Assembly (NCBI GenBank): GCA_033439795.1
Contig: JAUTDP010000001.1
Span: 2,790,001 to 2,854,000, forward strand
From: Sordaria brevicollis
Lineage: Eukaryota > Ascomycota > Sordariomycetes > Sordariales > Sordariaceae
Reading direction: 5' to 3'
DNA length: 64,000 nt
Positions 13,229 to 26,249 of the stretch are shown piece after piece. Position 1 is the stretch's first letter; the number at the start of each line of letters is the position of its first letter. A program made the position numbers and the translations under genes. The notes beneath the pieces are model-generated. The model saw only the letters and a program-made list of their open reading frames with translations. It made no database searches and was not told where the DNA came from.

Positions 13229-16200
13229 GATATTTACTTATAAATATTTTCCCTTTCTTAAAATCTTAAATATATTTAAAATCGAATATAAAACCTTATC
13301 TTTAATTAATTAGTACTTTAGGTCGTACTCTTTAAATCGATAAATTTTATTTCGAAGCTCTAATTACTATACTTATTAATATTTATAAATAGGGTGGATT
13401 ATTAATAATAAATAATTAATATTAATTATATTTTATTTATTAATATAAGTACGAATAAAACGCTTATTAGTACGAAATTCTTAAAATGCAATTTCCTAAT
13501 TCTCTAGCCCAAATTCTATTATACGAATGTTCAATTTAGTTCGCTAATATATAAATTAATTATATTAAGCTTCGTTCTATCGCTATTATTAAAAAAAATA
13601 TAGACGGCGTTATTTACGGACATTAGAATATTAGGGTTAAATAACGGATTATTGGAAGAAAGGTCTATTTCGATAGCGCTATCCCTCGAAATTACGTATT
13701 ATTAAAATATCGGGGGTAAAAATTTAACGACCGAAAAAAATTCGATTGAAAATATTCTATATATAAAGTTAATAGGGCTATTAGGGTTATGGCTATTAAG
13801 GTTGGTCGATAAATAAATTTTATTCTTATTATTATTTTTTTTTTACTTTAAATTTTTATTTAATTATAGTATAAAGATTAAATATACTACCTCTAATAAA
13901 TTATTATATATTTTACTACCGTTAAAACTCTTTAAATTCTTAAATAGAAATAATATCCTCACTTTTATTATAATTATAACGGCGGCGGTTTAAACGCTAA
14001 AATATTAAACCCTAAGGTTAATAATTTCGGATAATAAAATTAGTAAAATGTTAATTAAAAGCCGGAAGAGTAATTGGGTCTTAAATTACCGGAATAAGAA
14101 GTAGCGGTAGCGGTAGGGGATTTTAAGCGGTATTGCGGAATATTTAGGGTATAAATAGGCGGGGGGTATAATAACGTAGTTAATTTTCTAAGGACGAAAG
14201 TAATATTTCGATTAAATATTTTTTACTATTAATAATAATTAATATAGTATTTAAAATAATAATTCGAATAGAACCTTTTCGCTTTTTATTCTAATTATTA
14301 ATCTAAAAGATAAAAAATTAATTATTTAAAATAATAGCTAACTAATTAATACCTTTTAAATCGCACCCGTAACCCCCCTCGGTTCGGATTATAATAATAA
14401 TCTACTTTTATAAGTATTTTATTTACCCGCGGGTAATAAATCGATATAGTATTCTAAAATTCTATTAATAAAATTCACGTATTTTTAAAAATTTACTATT
14501 ATATAAATAATATTAATTAGCTAACTAAATAGTTAAAAGGGAATAATAATAAAAAAAGGATAATATAAATATAGATTTACAACTTTTTAATAGTAAATAT
14601 TATAAATAATAATATAAATATTAAAATTCCTTTTATTAACGAAGTTTTATATTAATTTAATTTTTTTATATATTCTGTATTTTCTCGTTAACTCCTCTAT
14701 ATTATATAATTAAATAATTAAAATTAAAAAATAAATAGAAAAACAAACCCCGATCGATAATAGTTTTATTTTATTCAACCGTTAATATTTTTTCCTTTAT
14801 TTAATTTAGTAATAATAACGGTTATTTAATTCTAAAAAAGAACGCTATAATAAATAAAACGCCGATTTAATATAGCGAAGTTTTAAAAGAAATCGGGAGA
14901 TAACCGTAATATTATTTTTTACGGCTAAATATCGGCCGGGGTATTTGAAGGTTAGTTTAATAAATTATAAAATCGAAAATAATTATTATAAAAGAGAAAT
15001 TAGCGGAGGAAAAAAGGAGGGGAAATAAGAAAACCAATTATATTTTTAATTTAATTTAGTAATTTAGCGTAAAAAAGCCGAGTATTAATACCCTCCTATT
15101 AAAAAATAACGGCGAATAATTCTTTATAACGAAATTATTATATCGGTCGAAAAAATAAAGGTAAAAGAAATTAAAAAATAATTGGTAATTACTTTAATAT
15201 CGTTTTTAATTACTAAAAAGTAAATTCTAGCCTAAAAAGAGGAAAGGGCTTTTCTAATTCTTAATTAAAATTCGGAAATTCTAATTCTCTAATAAATACT
15301 TTATAGCCTCTAAATATTAAGTATCGAAGTTATTAATAATATCCGGGACGAATTAAAGGAGGCGGAAAATTCCTTCTAATAGAAGGATTATATCGGTAGG
15401 ATAATTATAGTTATAAGGTTAAAAATTAGTAGGGGAAGAATAAAAAAGAGAAGGGTAAATTAATTATTAATTAAATAATTTTGCGTAGAATGGCCGGGCG
15501 CCGATTCCGTTTTATTATAAAGCGGTAACGAACGATTCTAAAACCGAAGTTTTAAAAAAAATCGGAAAATAATTTAATTATCGAAATTTATAAGAATAAA
15601 TTATAATCGAAGTTTAAAATAATAATAAAAAAAAATTAATTGCAATATAAAAGGGAAGAAAGGGGAAAGGATAAGGGGGATTAACCTTCTTTTAAAAGAA
15701 ATTGGGGAATAACTTCTCTAAAAGAAATCGGGAGATAATTATATAATAAAGAGGAAAGAATTTAAAAATCGAAAAAGGCGGGGGGGAAATTCTTATACCT
15801 TTTTAAAAAGGTGCTAATAAATATTTAATAAGCGCGTTATTAAATAATAAAATTTATATTCGCTCGCGTTTATTATTATTATAATTTTCTTATTTATTAA
15901 TAAATAACGGTCGAAATAATAAGCGGTAATAATAAATAATCGTTTAAATAAAAAGTAATAAGGTCGATTTAAAATAACGGTCGCGGTCGTAAATAGCGGT
16001 CGCGGGTAAATAATATTACAATTTTTTAATTAATATTACGGGGTAAAAAGTATTAGCCGTAGGTAATAATTACCGCTTAAAGGAAAGTACTAATCGTAAG
16101 TAATAATTACCGCCGGGGGAAGGTATTAATTATATTACGGTCGGTCGGTCGGGTGCCGCTTAATTACTTAATTAAATAGAGCTCTATAAATAATATACGT

Positions 16201-16735
16201 AATTATTTAAAATATTAAAATCGATAAATATAATAATATTTAAATAATTACTAGTATTACGTAACATTATTTAATAAAAATAATAATAAAAGTAATAATA
16301 TTAATTAAAAATAATAATAAAAGTAATAATATTAATTAAAAATAATAAAATAAAAAGTAGTAAAATAACGTAGGGTAATAACGTAAAGTAGGAGATTTAC
16401 CGAAAAGGAGGTTTAATAATACGAAAATTATTAAGAGGGAAATTTAACGGTAAAGGGAATTGCTAATAGCACTAAATTTATTAGTAATATTATACCTCTA
16501 CAAGTACGTAACTACAATTGTAAATAAATATTTATAAAAACCCGTATACCGGGTCGTATATTAATCGAACTTTATAATATTATATCGCTACGAAAATTAA
16601 ATATATCGAAAAACGGAAAATATAAGCGAATACGCAATAATTATCTTTATATATATACAAAGTTATATTAGAACGCGATTATTTTTGATTAGGCTAGGAC
16701 CGATTAAATACTATATTAATTACGATTTTTTAAAT
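10900..16735 (-). other. Left Helentron 5' half: no resolved gene, repeated modules
   Basis: No protein family could be recognised in about 5.8 kb upstream of the Rep domain. The part nearest the Rep gene (10.9-13.9 kb) may hold its N-terminal region or a second frame. From about 14870 to 15770 a module containing TTTTAAAAGAAATCGGGAGA recurs several times, with an associated GCGGTAACGAACGATTCTA segment. A (CGGT)n tract lies near 16138-16154. A trinucleotide (ATA/AAT)n microsatellite lies at about 13195-13226. The right Helentron holds the same items in mirror order. Confidence 0.5.
13195..13226. repeat. (AAT)n microsatellite
   Basis: About ten consecutive AAT/ATA units are interrupted only at the ends. 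A simple repeat of this composition is unremarkable in RIPed AT-rich DNA. Confidence 0.8.
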
Positions 16736-16932
16736 TTTTGAGTTTAGTTGAATTTAGATATTTCCCGATCCGGTAGGATGTGGGTCTAAAGACTCTGCAA
16801 TTAATCTGCCGTCCGAACCGTTATAGATAGAAACGCCGCTCCTACCGTCTCGTCGCATAGGTCCCCCCTATTTGATATTGGGATGGAAGAGGGGGGGGGG
16901 ACTATATGCTCCTCAACGTGCGGATGGGCGTT
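16736..16932 (-). repeat. Left Helentron 5' terminal segment
   Basis: The last 200 bp of the element keep near-normal GC and many CpA/TpG. They include a run of ten G (about 16891-16900) next to TTGATATTGGGATGGAAGAG. The terminus reads CGTGCGGATGGGCGTT on the plus strand. The same segment, more mutated, is at 35784-35960 in inverted orientation. This is where a Helitron 5' end and any element promoter would lie, but no promoter motif is clear. Confidence 0.7.
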
Positions 16933-17474
16933 TCAATAATAATATTAGAAGGAAGTAATTTTTATTAGGCATTTTTATATATTTTATAGAAGGGTTTTAA
17001 TTAAAGAAAAAATCCGAAAGATTAACGAATAAATTTATTATAAAAAAACTCTTAGGAAAAAGGGAAATAGTATTTAAAAAGTCCGTTCCTTCTTAAGAAT
17101 TATAGGCTATTATTAAATATAGATTTGTAGGTTTAATATTATTATAATCCCTCTTTATACTTTAATAAAGAAGGGAACTACGTTTAAATAAATTAAAAAC
17201 GAATAATTCGCAATAGAATATTTCCAATATTTAATTACTACGGTTCTAATCTTTACGACCCTTATTTATAATAATAAACGTTATAAAATTATTATTCTAA
17301 TAATCGATATTTCTTTTAAAGGTTAGGGAAGTATCCTAAAGTAAATTGGCCCCGATAATAAAAAATATTTATTTAAGTTTAAAAATAGAATTTAATCAAA
17401 GGTTAAAAAGCGTTATAATATTATTAAAAAAGAGCTTTAAGGGCTTTTTTATACTTTAAAACGCTTATAGAAAT
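16933..17474 (+). pseudogene. pol: E0 RT tail and RNase H, first part
   Basis: The E0 pol frame resumes beyond the left Helentron. KVRSFLRIIGYY followed by PLYTLIKKGTTFK is the connection between gypsy RT and RNase H (usual form EVRSFLGIIGYYR ... PLY.LLKKGTTF.W). At 17290-17470 the frame reads SFKG*GSIL with IGPDNKK and YNIIKKEL*GLFYTLKRL. These correspond to the fungal RNase H blocks DASxxGWGxxLMQ, FESG and KKYDATKxECRGLLxALK. The frame is cut at 17474 by the LTR of E1 and continues at 32154. Stops sit at former Trp/Gln codons. Confidence 0.8.
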
Positions 17475-17702
17475 TGTAAGGGGCACAGCACAATTGGCAC
17501 AGATGCTGGGTCTTAACGAATCGATAAAATTCTACAAAAAGGAAAAGGGAGGAAGGGAAGCGCCCTCTAGGTAATATTAATTAACTATCCTTTTAAGGAC
17601 TAGGGTACGGGCTACTCTACTTACTATAGCGGTAAGGACCGCGATTAGCGGCCCGACTAGTAGTATTAATTAAATTCAACTATAAATATCAACCCTATAA
17701 CA
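17475..17702 (-). repeat. E1 LTR, left copy (3' LTR)
   Basis: Aligned with 31926-32153, both are 228 bp long. The outward-facing beginning keeps CpA and TpG (GGGCACAGCACAATTGGCAC), whereas the inward half is converted (AATATTAATTAAC against TACTAACCAATTATC in the partner). Ends are TG...CA. Confidence 0.88.
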
Positions 17703-19420
17703 TTAGCCCCCCCCTTCTCCCCTAATTAAAAATATTATATATAAATAAATATATAATTACGTAGACCCTAAATATTAAACGACAAACTACTATCGCGCGT
17801 ATTTCTAATATATACCCCGCGCCTCTCCTTCTCTCTCTCTCCTTCTCCTCTTTCTTCTTTCAACCTATCGAATACTTAAGACTATAAATATTAAATAGCG
17901 CGCATTCCTACTAACGTATATTAAACGTATCCTTATTAATATTATTATTTTTAATATTATTATTATTATTATTATCCTTCCTATTAATCTTTTTATAAAT
18001 ATATTAATTAATTATTAATTAATCGCTATTAAAATAAATACCCTTATTACTATTATTTAATTCGAATTCTTTTATAAATTCCTAATCTTATAGAAAATTA
18101 TTAATTCGCTTACCCTATTACTTATTCCTATTTTTACCTCTCGTTGTAATAAGGGCGCTACTAAAGTCGTTATTCCTAAACCCGTTACTTTACCGAAACC
18201 CCGTTAAATTCAACCTAATATTACTACCGCCGGTATAATTAGTAAATCTACTCCCGACGATATTTGTAAATACGTTATATCCGGGGCCGAACCTTAAAAT
18301 TCTTAATATAAAAGCTATTTAATTAATAAATATAATTATATTATATTTAATAAAAACTCTTTTATTTCTATATATTTACTTTATTAATACGCTTATAAAA
18401 ATTACGAACCCGTTTTTATTTAAATTTAATCCGCCTTTAAGGCCTAATATATTAAAGGGTATATATTTAAAAATTCCTATAACGGTTATTTCGCCGCGTT
18501 TAAAATTTTATCGAAATTTCAAATTTTAAAAAAGTAAAATTTTATTCTTACGTAAATTTCCTTTCTTCTTTTACTTAATAATTCTTTAAATTACTAATAT
18601 AATTTAATAATTTTATTAATCGGGTTATTATTAAGGCGCTTCCCGTAGAACTTTTTTCTTTTATTAAAATTACCGATAATTCGGTTAATATTACGGAGAT
18701 TTAAATTCTTAAAGAGCGAATCCGTAAATTCAAAAATTTTAAGGAATAATTATTTAATTTAATAATTAATATAAAAAAGGTAAAATAAGTAGGTAATTAA
18801 CGCGTAGATTTTAACCATTTAATTAAAAATTATAATACCCGTATTATTAATACCGAAACCGCCGCCGCCGATATTACCACTATTAATACTATTATTACCA
18901 CTATTATTACCGCTATTAAAGAAACTATTATTATATAACCCTTATTGGCGAAGAAAAGAAGAAAGGGAAAGGAAGTTAAAGGAAATAATAAGAAGTAATA
19001 TAATAGATTTAAATAATAAAAAACGTAACGTTTCCCTTTAAATATCCGCTTTAAATATAATATCCGCCCTTTATTCTTTTTTTCTTTTATTACCGTTAAG
19101 TTTTTACGCTTAAAGAATTACTATTCCGCGCCTTCTATTTTTCGCCGCCGCGCCCGTAAGCCTTTAAATATTTATAATTTTACTAATATTTATATATCCG
19201 ATCGTAAGGAAGAAAAGGAGACCGTTATTGAAGAATTTATATTAGAAGTAATAAAGGATAATTTAATAAAAAGTATTTAAATTAAATTAATTATTAATTT
19301 CGTTAAGGCCCCGTTCTAATTAATTTATTATTTATTCTAATTTGTATTTAAGAATCCCTTATTTTATTCGTAATATATTTCGCCCCGTTTATAACTTTTT
19401 ATAGGAATTTTTTAATATAT
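17703..19420. other. E1 region between chromodomain and 3' LTR, unassigned
   Basis: About 1.7 kb follows the chromodomain before the 3' LTR. A poly-pyrimidine/CT-rich stretch lies at 17820-17870, and an (ATT)n microsatellite at about 17938-17985. From 18000 to 19150 a plus-strand frame, antisense to E1, is noticeably freer of stops than expected. It includes SRCNKGATKVVIPKPVTLPK at about 18143 and a basic stretch near 18950-19000. No family was recognised. It could be an antisense gene of the element, captured sequence, or chance. Confidence 0.35.
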
Positions 19421-19429
19421 TAATCGATT

Positions 19430-21035
19430 AAACTATTATTATCCGTAGTTAAACTATATTAAGTTTTAAATTCGTTTAGGGTAATAATATTTTTAAAATT
19501 CTCTAATAATTCCTATATCGGGTCCTAATATCCCTTCTATTTAATTAAAACCTCTTTTATTAAATTTCTTCTCCTTTTAATAATATTAACGTAGAAAATC
19601 TTTTTTATTTAATATTCCAATTCTCCTTTAACTTTAATAATTAAAAGCTATTCGTTAATAAACTTTTATTTAAAAAGAAAGTTATTAATAATTTTATATA
19701 AAAGATCGATATAAAAAATATTATAAATAATACGGGGAAGCCTAGACAATTCGATTATATAAGGAAATAATACTTTTAAAATAGTATATTTCGTATAGAA
19801 TTAATCGAACTTCTTTTTTAAACGGTTAATAATATAATTCTTAAAATTAAATTAAACCTTATCCCTAATTACGAAGCGTTTTATAAATTATTAATTATAA
19901 TTAACGAATTTCTTTTACTTTTAAATAATAACCGTTATAGTAATTTAATATAAGTCCGTAATTTATTATAATTTTTTAACGAATTCCTAAGCCCGCTTTT
20001 TAAAAAATAAGGGTAAAAGTTAATAATTAACGGGGTTTTCGATTACGGAGACCGGGAATTCGGGGTCGAACCTATAAATAGCGAAGAATAGAAATATATT
20101 TATTAAAGTATTAATCCGGCTATTAATAATTAATTACGCTATAGAGTATTATTTATTCTAATTATTTTAAATATAATTAACGATTATATATAAATAGGCG
20201 TAAATTTCCTAATTTATACGCTTTAAGCCTCTATCGGTTTATAAATAGTAAACGGTATTAAATAAACGCTTAATACTTAAGAATTCGTATAATTTAATTT
20301 AAAAACGGCTAATCTAATTAAAATTATAATCGTTAACGATAAATTTTAAGAAATTATAATAGCGAATAAAATATTAAAGGAAACGCTCGGCGTAAAACTC
20401 AATTTCTATAGAGGGTATAAGTTTAAAGAATACGGTTTTACTAAATTTATCCTTTATAATTTAAAAATAAATATTATTATTAAACTCTAAAAGATCGGTA
20501 ATAAAATCTATTTATATATTTTTATTAAATTATTCTAAGATTAATAATAAACGTAAAAAGCTTTTCTTCTATTCCTTCTAAACCTTCGTAGAACTATAAA
20601 TATAATAATTATAAAGGAATTATTAAACGTAAAAATTAAAGAGAGGTTAATAAAAATATTGAAAAAATATTATAATAATACTTTCTCTACTAAAATATCC
20701 TAATATATATAAATTATAAATAATTTAAATTAAAATAATATAAAGGATATTAAAACGTTAATTGGTATTAAATAATATAATTAATTCGGATTCGGTATAT
20801 ATAGGGGCTTTTAATATTTAAAGACGGTTTTAATAACGAAGGTGGCCGAGGGAATTAATAAAATAATCCGCGATTTAGATTTTAAATTTTAAAAATAGGT
20901 TAAAGTAACGGTCGTTATAAAAGATAATTTCTTTTATTTATTAATATAAAGAATTATAAAATTCCGTTTATAATTAAAATTACTATAAATTTAGATTTTT
21001 AAATATATTTATACCCTCCCTCCTTAAATAGACTA
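19430..21035 (-). pseudogene. pol: E1 integrase C-terminus and chromodomain
   Basis: On the minus strand 19690-19741 reads LPRIIYNIFYIDLL, the conserved R.HNVFHVSLL motif at the end of chromovirus integrases. It is followed at about 19490-19640 by KVKGELEY, then LIKEVLIK*KGY*DPI*ELLENF. This matches a chromodomain (YLVKWKGY...TWEPLENF) with Trp codons turned into stops. The part from about 20000 to 21035 should be the integrase core but its zinc-binding and DDE residues could not be read. The gene is split from its RNase H part by E2. Confidence 0.75.
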
Positions 21036-21040
21036 CCCGG

Positions 21041-21347
21041 TATCACAGGGACAGTCAATGCAAGGGTAAGTGGTAGATGTAAATATATATAATTGCACAG
21101 AGGAAGAAAGAGGAAAAGGAAGAAAGTGTACGTGGGAGGCCCGCCCTTTATAAGGCGCGACGGGAACGCGCTAATTACGCGCAATTAAGTAACCCTAACC
21201 GTATAGGCGGTGAGTAGTAACGTAATATCCTATACAAGCGGGACTATCCCGAATATAGTAGTATATTTTAGGAAGCGACTATTATACGAATATAAGTACG
21301 TAATAATAATATACTAATTACGTATAATTATAGCTAGGCTTATAATA
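21041..21347 (-). repeat. E2 LTR, left copy (3' LTR)
   Basis: This copy starts TATCACAGGGACAG (ancestral TGTCACAGG) and ends GCTTATAATA, against GCCTGTAACA in the partner. The outer 100 bp keep CpA/TpG and the inner half is AT-converted. The open frame on the minus strand at 20999-21184 lies across this LTR and is not a gene. Confidence 0.9.
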
Positions 21348-21599
21348 TTACCTCCCCTTAAAAGAAGTTATATAATTAATTATTATTATATAAAATAATT
21401 AAAATCTTTATTAGAAAAGTCTTTATAACCGCTATTTTTAAACGTAGTAACCTCTTCTTCCTATTATATTCCTCTTATTATATTTCCGTCTCTATTTCCA
21501 TTTCTGGGGCCTCCTCCGGCGTTGTAACCATATCCTCCCGTACTCTTTCCGCTTCCCGGGCTTCCCGTACCTCTTACTTCCTCCGCTTCTTTTCTTCCT

Positions 21600-22330
21600 C
21601 GAATTATTATAATAATATTAAAGCATTTAAATTTTCCTCGTAAAATCGGCGTATATATTCCGGATATATCGAAACGTTATTCTTTAATTATTAATTAAGG
21701 GCGTAAAAGGGTGTTTATATAACGTAATATTCTTAAAAGCGGCCCTCCTTCCTATAGCCGTTAATTTTAATAAATTCCTACTCAATTTATTCTTTACTAT
21801 CGTTAATACGTTTTAAAATCCGATTATAATTCGTTCGTATATCCTTATTTAATTATAATTATCCTAATAATTTATTATTTAATTAATATTTAACTTTATT
21901 AATATAAAAGGTAGGGCTATATTTTATATTATTAGGGAATTCGAACGTAATAGTATAAATACTAATACTAGTAACCGTAAAAAGTTTTTCGAAAAGCGGC
22001 GCCAATTTAATATAGGGGTAACCGGAATTGAAATTAATAATATCGAATAAAACCCAGTCTCCCGGTTTATATACCGGGGCGTCCGACCGTTGGGTATTAA
22101 TATTATTTTTATAATATTATTAAGCTTTTCGGGCGTTTATTATAATATAATCGAATATTTCTTTAAAATAATTAACGATTTTATAGGCTTTAAAATACTC
22201 CTTTTATTATATTACCGAAATTTCGAGGGGATAAAGTACCGTTAATTCGATACTTATACGGGGGTTAAAATTATAATTAATAAAAAAAGGGAAAACGCTA
22301 ATTATTTTAGAAATTTAATTATTATTAACG
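21600..22330 (-). pseudogene. pol: E2 integrase C-terminal domain and probable chromodomain
   Basis: Read leftwards from about 22090, the minus strand gives PVYKPGDWVLFDIINFNSGY, then KLAPLFEKLFTV and FYINKVKY. These are the gypsy integrase C-terminal blocks GDWVxLDxRNxxTxxPxxKL, xxGPFxV and HVSxLKPY. Further on, around 21660-21850, an EYYVI*TPFY segment in an acidic/basic context fits a decayed chromodomain. Stops replace Trp codons. The 250 bp from here to the LTR show only an AT-rich 3' region. Confidence 0.65.
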
Positions 22331-23300
22331 AATTCCGCGAATAATAATTAATTAATTTAATTATTTTATATTTAAATAATATATATCTTCAAATACTATT
22401 CTATTTTTATATTAATATATTCGGTTTAACTATTCGTTATTAGGTAAAAAGCGGAGGATAATTTTAATATAACTTTTAATTATATTAATAAAGCGCGCTA
22501 AAATATTAAAATAAATTAAATACTGCAATTAGAAATAATAAAATCGGGGAGGCTATATAAATTATATACCTATTCGATAAAATATTTAGCTAATTCTTCG
22601 GTAATAAAAATCTCGTAAAGGATATAATAATATATTTTAATAAAACGATTAATTATTATAATAACGTATTTAAATTTTTAACCGCGGCGTAAATATAGGG
22701 TAAAAAAGGTAATATAATTAATAGAAATCTCCTTTTAAACGGCAAAAGGGACGTTTAATAATTTTAATAATTTATAAGGGGAATAATATAACGGTTTAAT
22801 TTTAGCGTATTAGAAATATACCTTATAATAAATACGAACCGATTAATATATCCCTAATTAAAAATACGAACGAAATAATAAATAAAAAATTTTTTCGCGA
22901 CTTAAATAATTAATAAAAGGGGTATTATAAATATAGCGGATTAATTAAAATTACAACTCTATATTTTCTAAATTAATAATAATAGCGCTACGGTAATAAA
23001 TTCGCCTTTATACCACTCGGTACTTTATAAATACGGTCCTTATTATTTATTTTCGTATTTCTTTAAATTAAATATAATATTCGGAGTCCTAAAAATAAGC
23101 TAAAAGGTTTACGAAGAAGATAAATTTCTTATAAAATTCGGTAATAAAATTATTTATAAACTTTTCGTTAAAGACCTCTAAATTATAAAAATAATATATA
23201 CTTACATTAATTTCGGAATCTATTTCCGCTTTTACGTCGTTTAGTACCTAAACTCTATTAACGAATATATTCTAATCGAAAAATACTTTATTACGGGCGA
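22330..23300 (-). pseudogene. pol: E2 integrase core region
   Basis: By position between RNase H and the integrase C-terminal domain, this minus-strand stretch should hold the HHCC zinc finger and DDE core. The frame continues with stops, but individual catalytic residues are not securely readable after RIP. The call rests on synteny within E2. Confidence 0.5.
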
Positions 23301-24950
23301 ATAAATATTCGTCTCCTTTATAAAGAATATCCTCTAATTTATAACTAAGGGCGTTAAATCGGATTTAGAGGGAACCCAATCGATATTTAATTATAAAATT
23401 AAATTATAATAAAAATTAGGACTACTATATATACCGAAGAGAAAATTGCTTATTAATAATAAACGTTTTTAAAGTTTTATAATCTATTAATATTTCGAAA
23501 GGTTATTACGCGCTTTCGAATTCTAGCCTCTACTCCTTTAATACCTTAATAATAGCGAATAACTCCTTATTATAAATATTATAATTATTTTCGGCCGCCG
23601 TATATCGTTAGTTAAAGTAAGTAATTAGGCGTAAAATACTTTCGTTATTATATTACGAGAGAATATTATTATATACTTAATTAAAAGCGTTAATTTCGAC
23701 GATTATTTATTTAAATTAATCGTAAATTCGCAAAACGGGACTTATAATAAATACTTTTTTAAAGGCATTAAACGATTTTTAATATTATTCGGTCTATATT
23801 TATATTATTTTATTTATATCCTTCTTCGTAAATTCGTATAATAATTTTATAATAATAAAAAAATATTTAATAAATTGTCGGTAAAAATTTATAAAACCTA
23901 AAAAATATTAAAGGGAACGCTTAAAATCCGGAGCCTCTTAAGTAATAACCGTAATAACCTTTTCGGGGTCTATTTCGAAACTACTAAGAATAATAATTAG
24001 ACCCAAATATTTCGTACGGGTAATATAAAATTCGCACTTATTAACGTCGAATTAAAGCCCTATTTTAATTATATAATTTAAAATTTCCGTAATATAATAG
24101 ATATAATCTTCTTCGTTATTAAAATATATTAAAATATTGTCTAAATAAACGGTAATATAAATATCCAAAATATTATAAAGTATATTATTAATATAATTTT
24201 AAAACGTCCCTAATATACTCTATAAACCGAATGGGTAAATTATTAATTCGAAAAGGCCGAAATAAATAATAAACGCTATAAACTATTCGTATCCTTTTTT
24301 AATTTAAATATAATTAAATATAATAATAATATCGAATTTAATAAAGATTTTCGCTTTATAAATAGTATTGAATATTTCTTTAATTAACGGTAATGGGTAG
24401 CGGGATTTTATAATAATATTATTAATACCGTAATAATCAATATAAATATAGACTCCGCCGCTAAGTTTTTTAATAAAGAGGATAAAGGCCGTAATAGCAA
24501 ATTAAGAGGGCCGGATAAATTTTTTTTAAAAATTAATATTAATCTATTTTTTAATTACGGTTACTTTAATAAGTATAATATATCGGAACTTTATATTAAA
24601 CGGTTACTATCCTAATAATAATTCGATTTTATAATCGTAAGCGTAATATAATGGGATTTCTTCTATTAAACGGGGAAGGAAAGTTTCGATATTCTTATAG
24701 TATTTAATTAGGACTTTAACCTTAACTTCGTCGTCGGATTTAATAAATTTATTATTCTTTTTTAAGAAAATCTTTACGTCCTTTTTAATAATTTTAATAA
24801 TATAAACCTATTTAAAAATTTCTTTATATATAGGAATATCCCGGCTAAAATCCTCTATTAAATTTAATACTCTTACTAAAGCGGCGGCTTCTTTATCCTC
24901 ATTAAAATCGGTATTACTGGCTATTATATTAACGAACGGATAAATAAATA
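23300..24950 (-). pseudogene. pol: E2 reverse transcriptase and RNase H
   Basis: At about 24120-24150 the minus strand reads YLDNILIYF, the YLDDILIYS active-site box with the second Asp changed to Asn. It is followed by NEEDYIYYI and, further on, GLYFDVNKCEFYITRTKYLG, a close match to the RT thumb of Ty3/gypsy elements. A segment with FLGFINFYRQFI closes the RT. RNase H sequence extends to about 23300. This polyprotein part copied the element RNA into DNA in virus-like particles. It is not functional now. Confidence 0.82.
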
Positions 24951-25725
24951 GCAATAAAAAGTATTTATACTACTCCCCCTTACCGTTTATAATATTATTT
25001 ATTATATTCTCTATTAATTCTTCGACGTCTATTAATTTTAAAATTATAAATAACTATTCCAACGCGGCGTAATTAATAATTAAAGGCTTAAAATTCTATT
25101 TCTCGTATACGTAATTAAACGTAATAATATTAAACTCTTTAATATCGGTTATATTAAATATATTATTAACGCGTATAAAATATTATAATCGCATTAGGTA
25201 TACCGTTTTAATAGAAATATAACGGCTATTTAAACGAATATATAACTTATAAACCGTAAGGTTTTTAATTTTAACGAAGAGGGTAATTATACTGGAAATT
25301 CCTTATACTTTAGTCCCGGCTCGATTAGCGATTAAAACCTTTACGGGGTTATTAATATAATACGGAAAATTATCGTATTATTTAACCTTAAGGATTGGGG
25401 AAAAAATTAAAACAAATTTATTTTCAAAGGTTAGGGAGGAGGGTAATAATTTAAAGATCGGTATTATTCGTAGGGTAATTTAAAAAGCGGACTCCGGTTA
25501 TAAAATTATCCTAAGAAATTTAAAGAGCGGAAGCGGCGGCGGGGTTAAAATCGGGGTATTTAATCGTAATAGTAGGCGAATAATTACTACCGTAACGCAA
25601 TTAATAAAACTTTTAAATATAGTAATTTATTTATCGGAAAAATTTAAAAGGAGGTAATAACCGTAGTATTAAATAAAACGGATAATATAATTATTATAAT
25701 TAATTTTAAGTCGATAATATTATAT

Positions 25726-25989
25726 TTATAAGAAGCCGAAAATAATAGGGTAATTTTTAAAAATATTATAAACGAAAAAAGTAATAATCTTTATATAAAA
25801 ATTAATATAGAATTGGGCGCGGATTTCCTTAGAAATAATATTTTTAACGATTCTATTAATAAAGACCAATTTCTTTAATTGTAAAAATTTAAAACGCGGG
25901 AGGTTATTCTTTTTTACAAATAAAGAATTTAAAAAAGCGTAAACGGAATAACCGTTATTTATTAAAGTAATATAATAATCTTTACGCAA
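25726..25989 (-). pseudogene. pol: E2 retroviral-type aspartic protease remnant
   Basis: An 87-codon stretch remains open. Its start reads TLINNGYSVYAF, which corresponds to the ALIDSGCSxxxF active-site region of fungal gypsy proteases with Asp to Asn, Ser to Asn and Cys to Tyr changes. The end, YPIIFGFL, matches the conserved LGxPWL segment. The protease cleaves the Gag-Pol polyprotein. It lies between the zinc knuckle and RT of E2, exactly where expected. The ATG at the start is a product of decay rather than a true start. Confidence 0.7.
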
Positions 25990-26249
25990 TCCGGTATATA
26001 TATAAAATAATAAGAATATTGAATTTAAAGATATGGAACTATCTAAAAATTAAATTCGTATTTCTTTTAAATCCTTTAACCTATAATCTAAAATTTACTT
26101 CTTTAATAATATTAACTCGGGCCTTTATACGCAATTATATATAAAGGTTAAATATTTCTTTAATCGTTATAATACTCGCCGTTAATAATTTATTCAACGG
26201 GTTAAACGGGAGCCGGGTTAATAGCCGGGGCGGGAACCGGGTTAATAAT

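Larger units (their letters stand above)
5503..16932 (-). mobile_element. Left Helentron (Helitron2-type), about 11.4 kb
   Basis: This element is an inverted copy of 35784-47259. Its 3' end is at 5503, with a terminal hairpin and a subterminal AACGCCCATCTCG. Its 5' end is at 16932, reading outward as AACGCCCATCCGCACG on the minus strand. A short repeat that is terminal at the 5' end but internal to a hairpin at the 3' end is the asymmetric terminal inverted repeat of the Helitron2/Helentron group. The minus strand carries a Rep-helicase remnant. It lies inside E0 reverse transcriptase with no clear target duplication, as expected for rolling-circle elements. Boundaries are good to about 10 bp. 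Confidence 0.82.
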
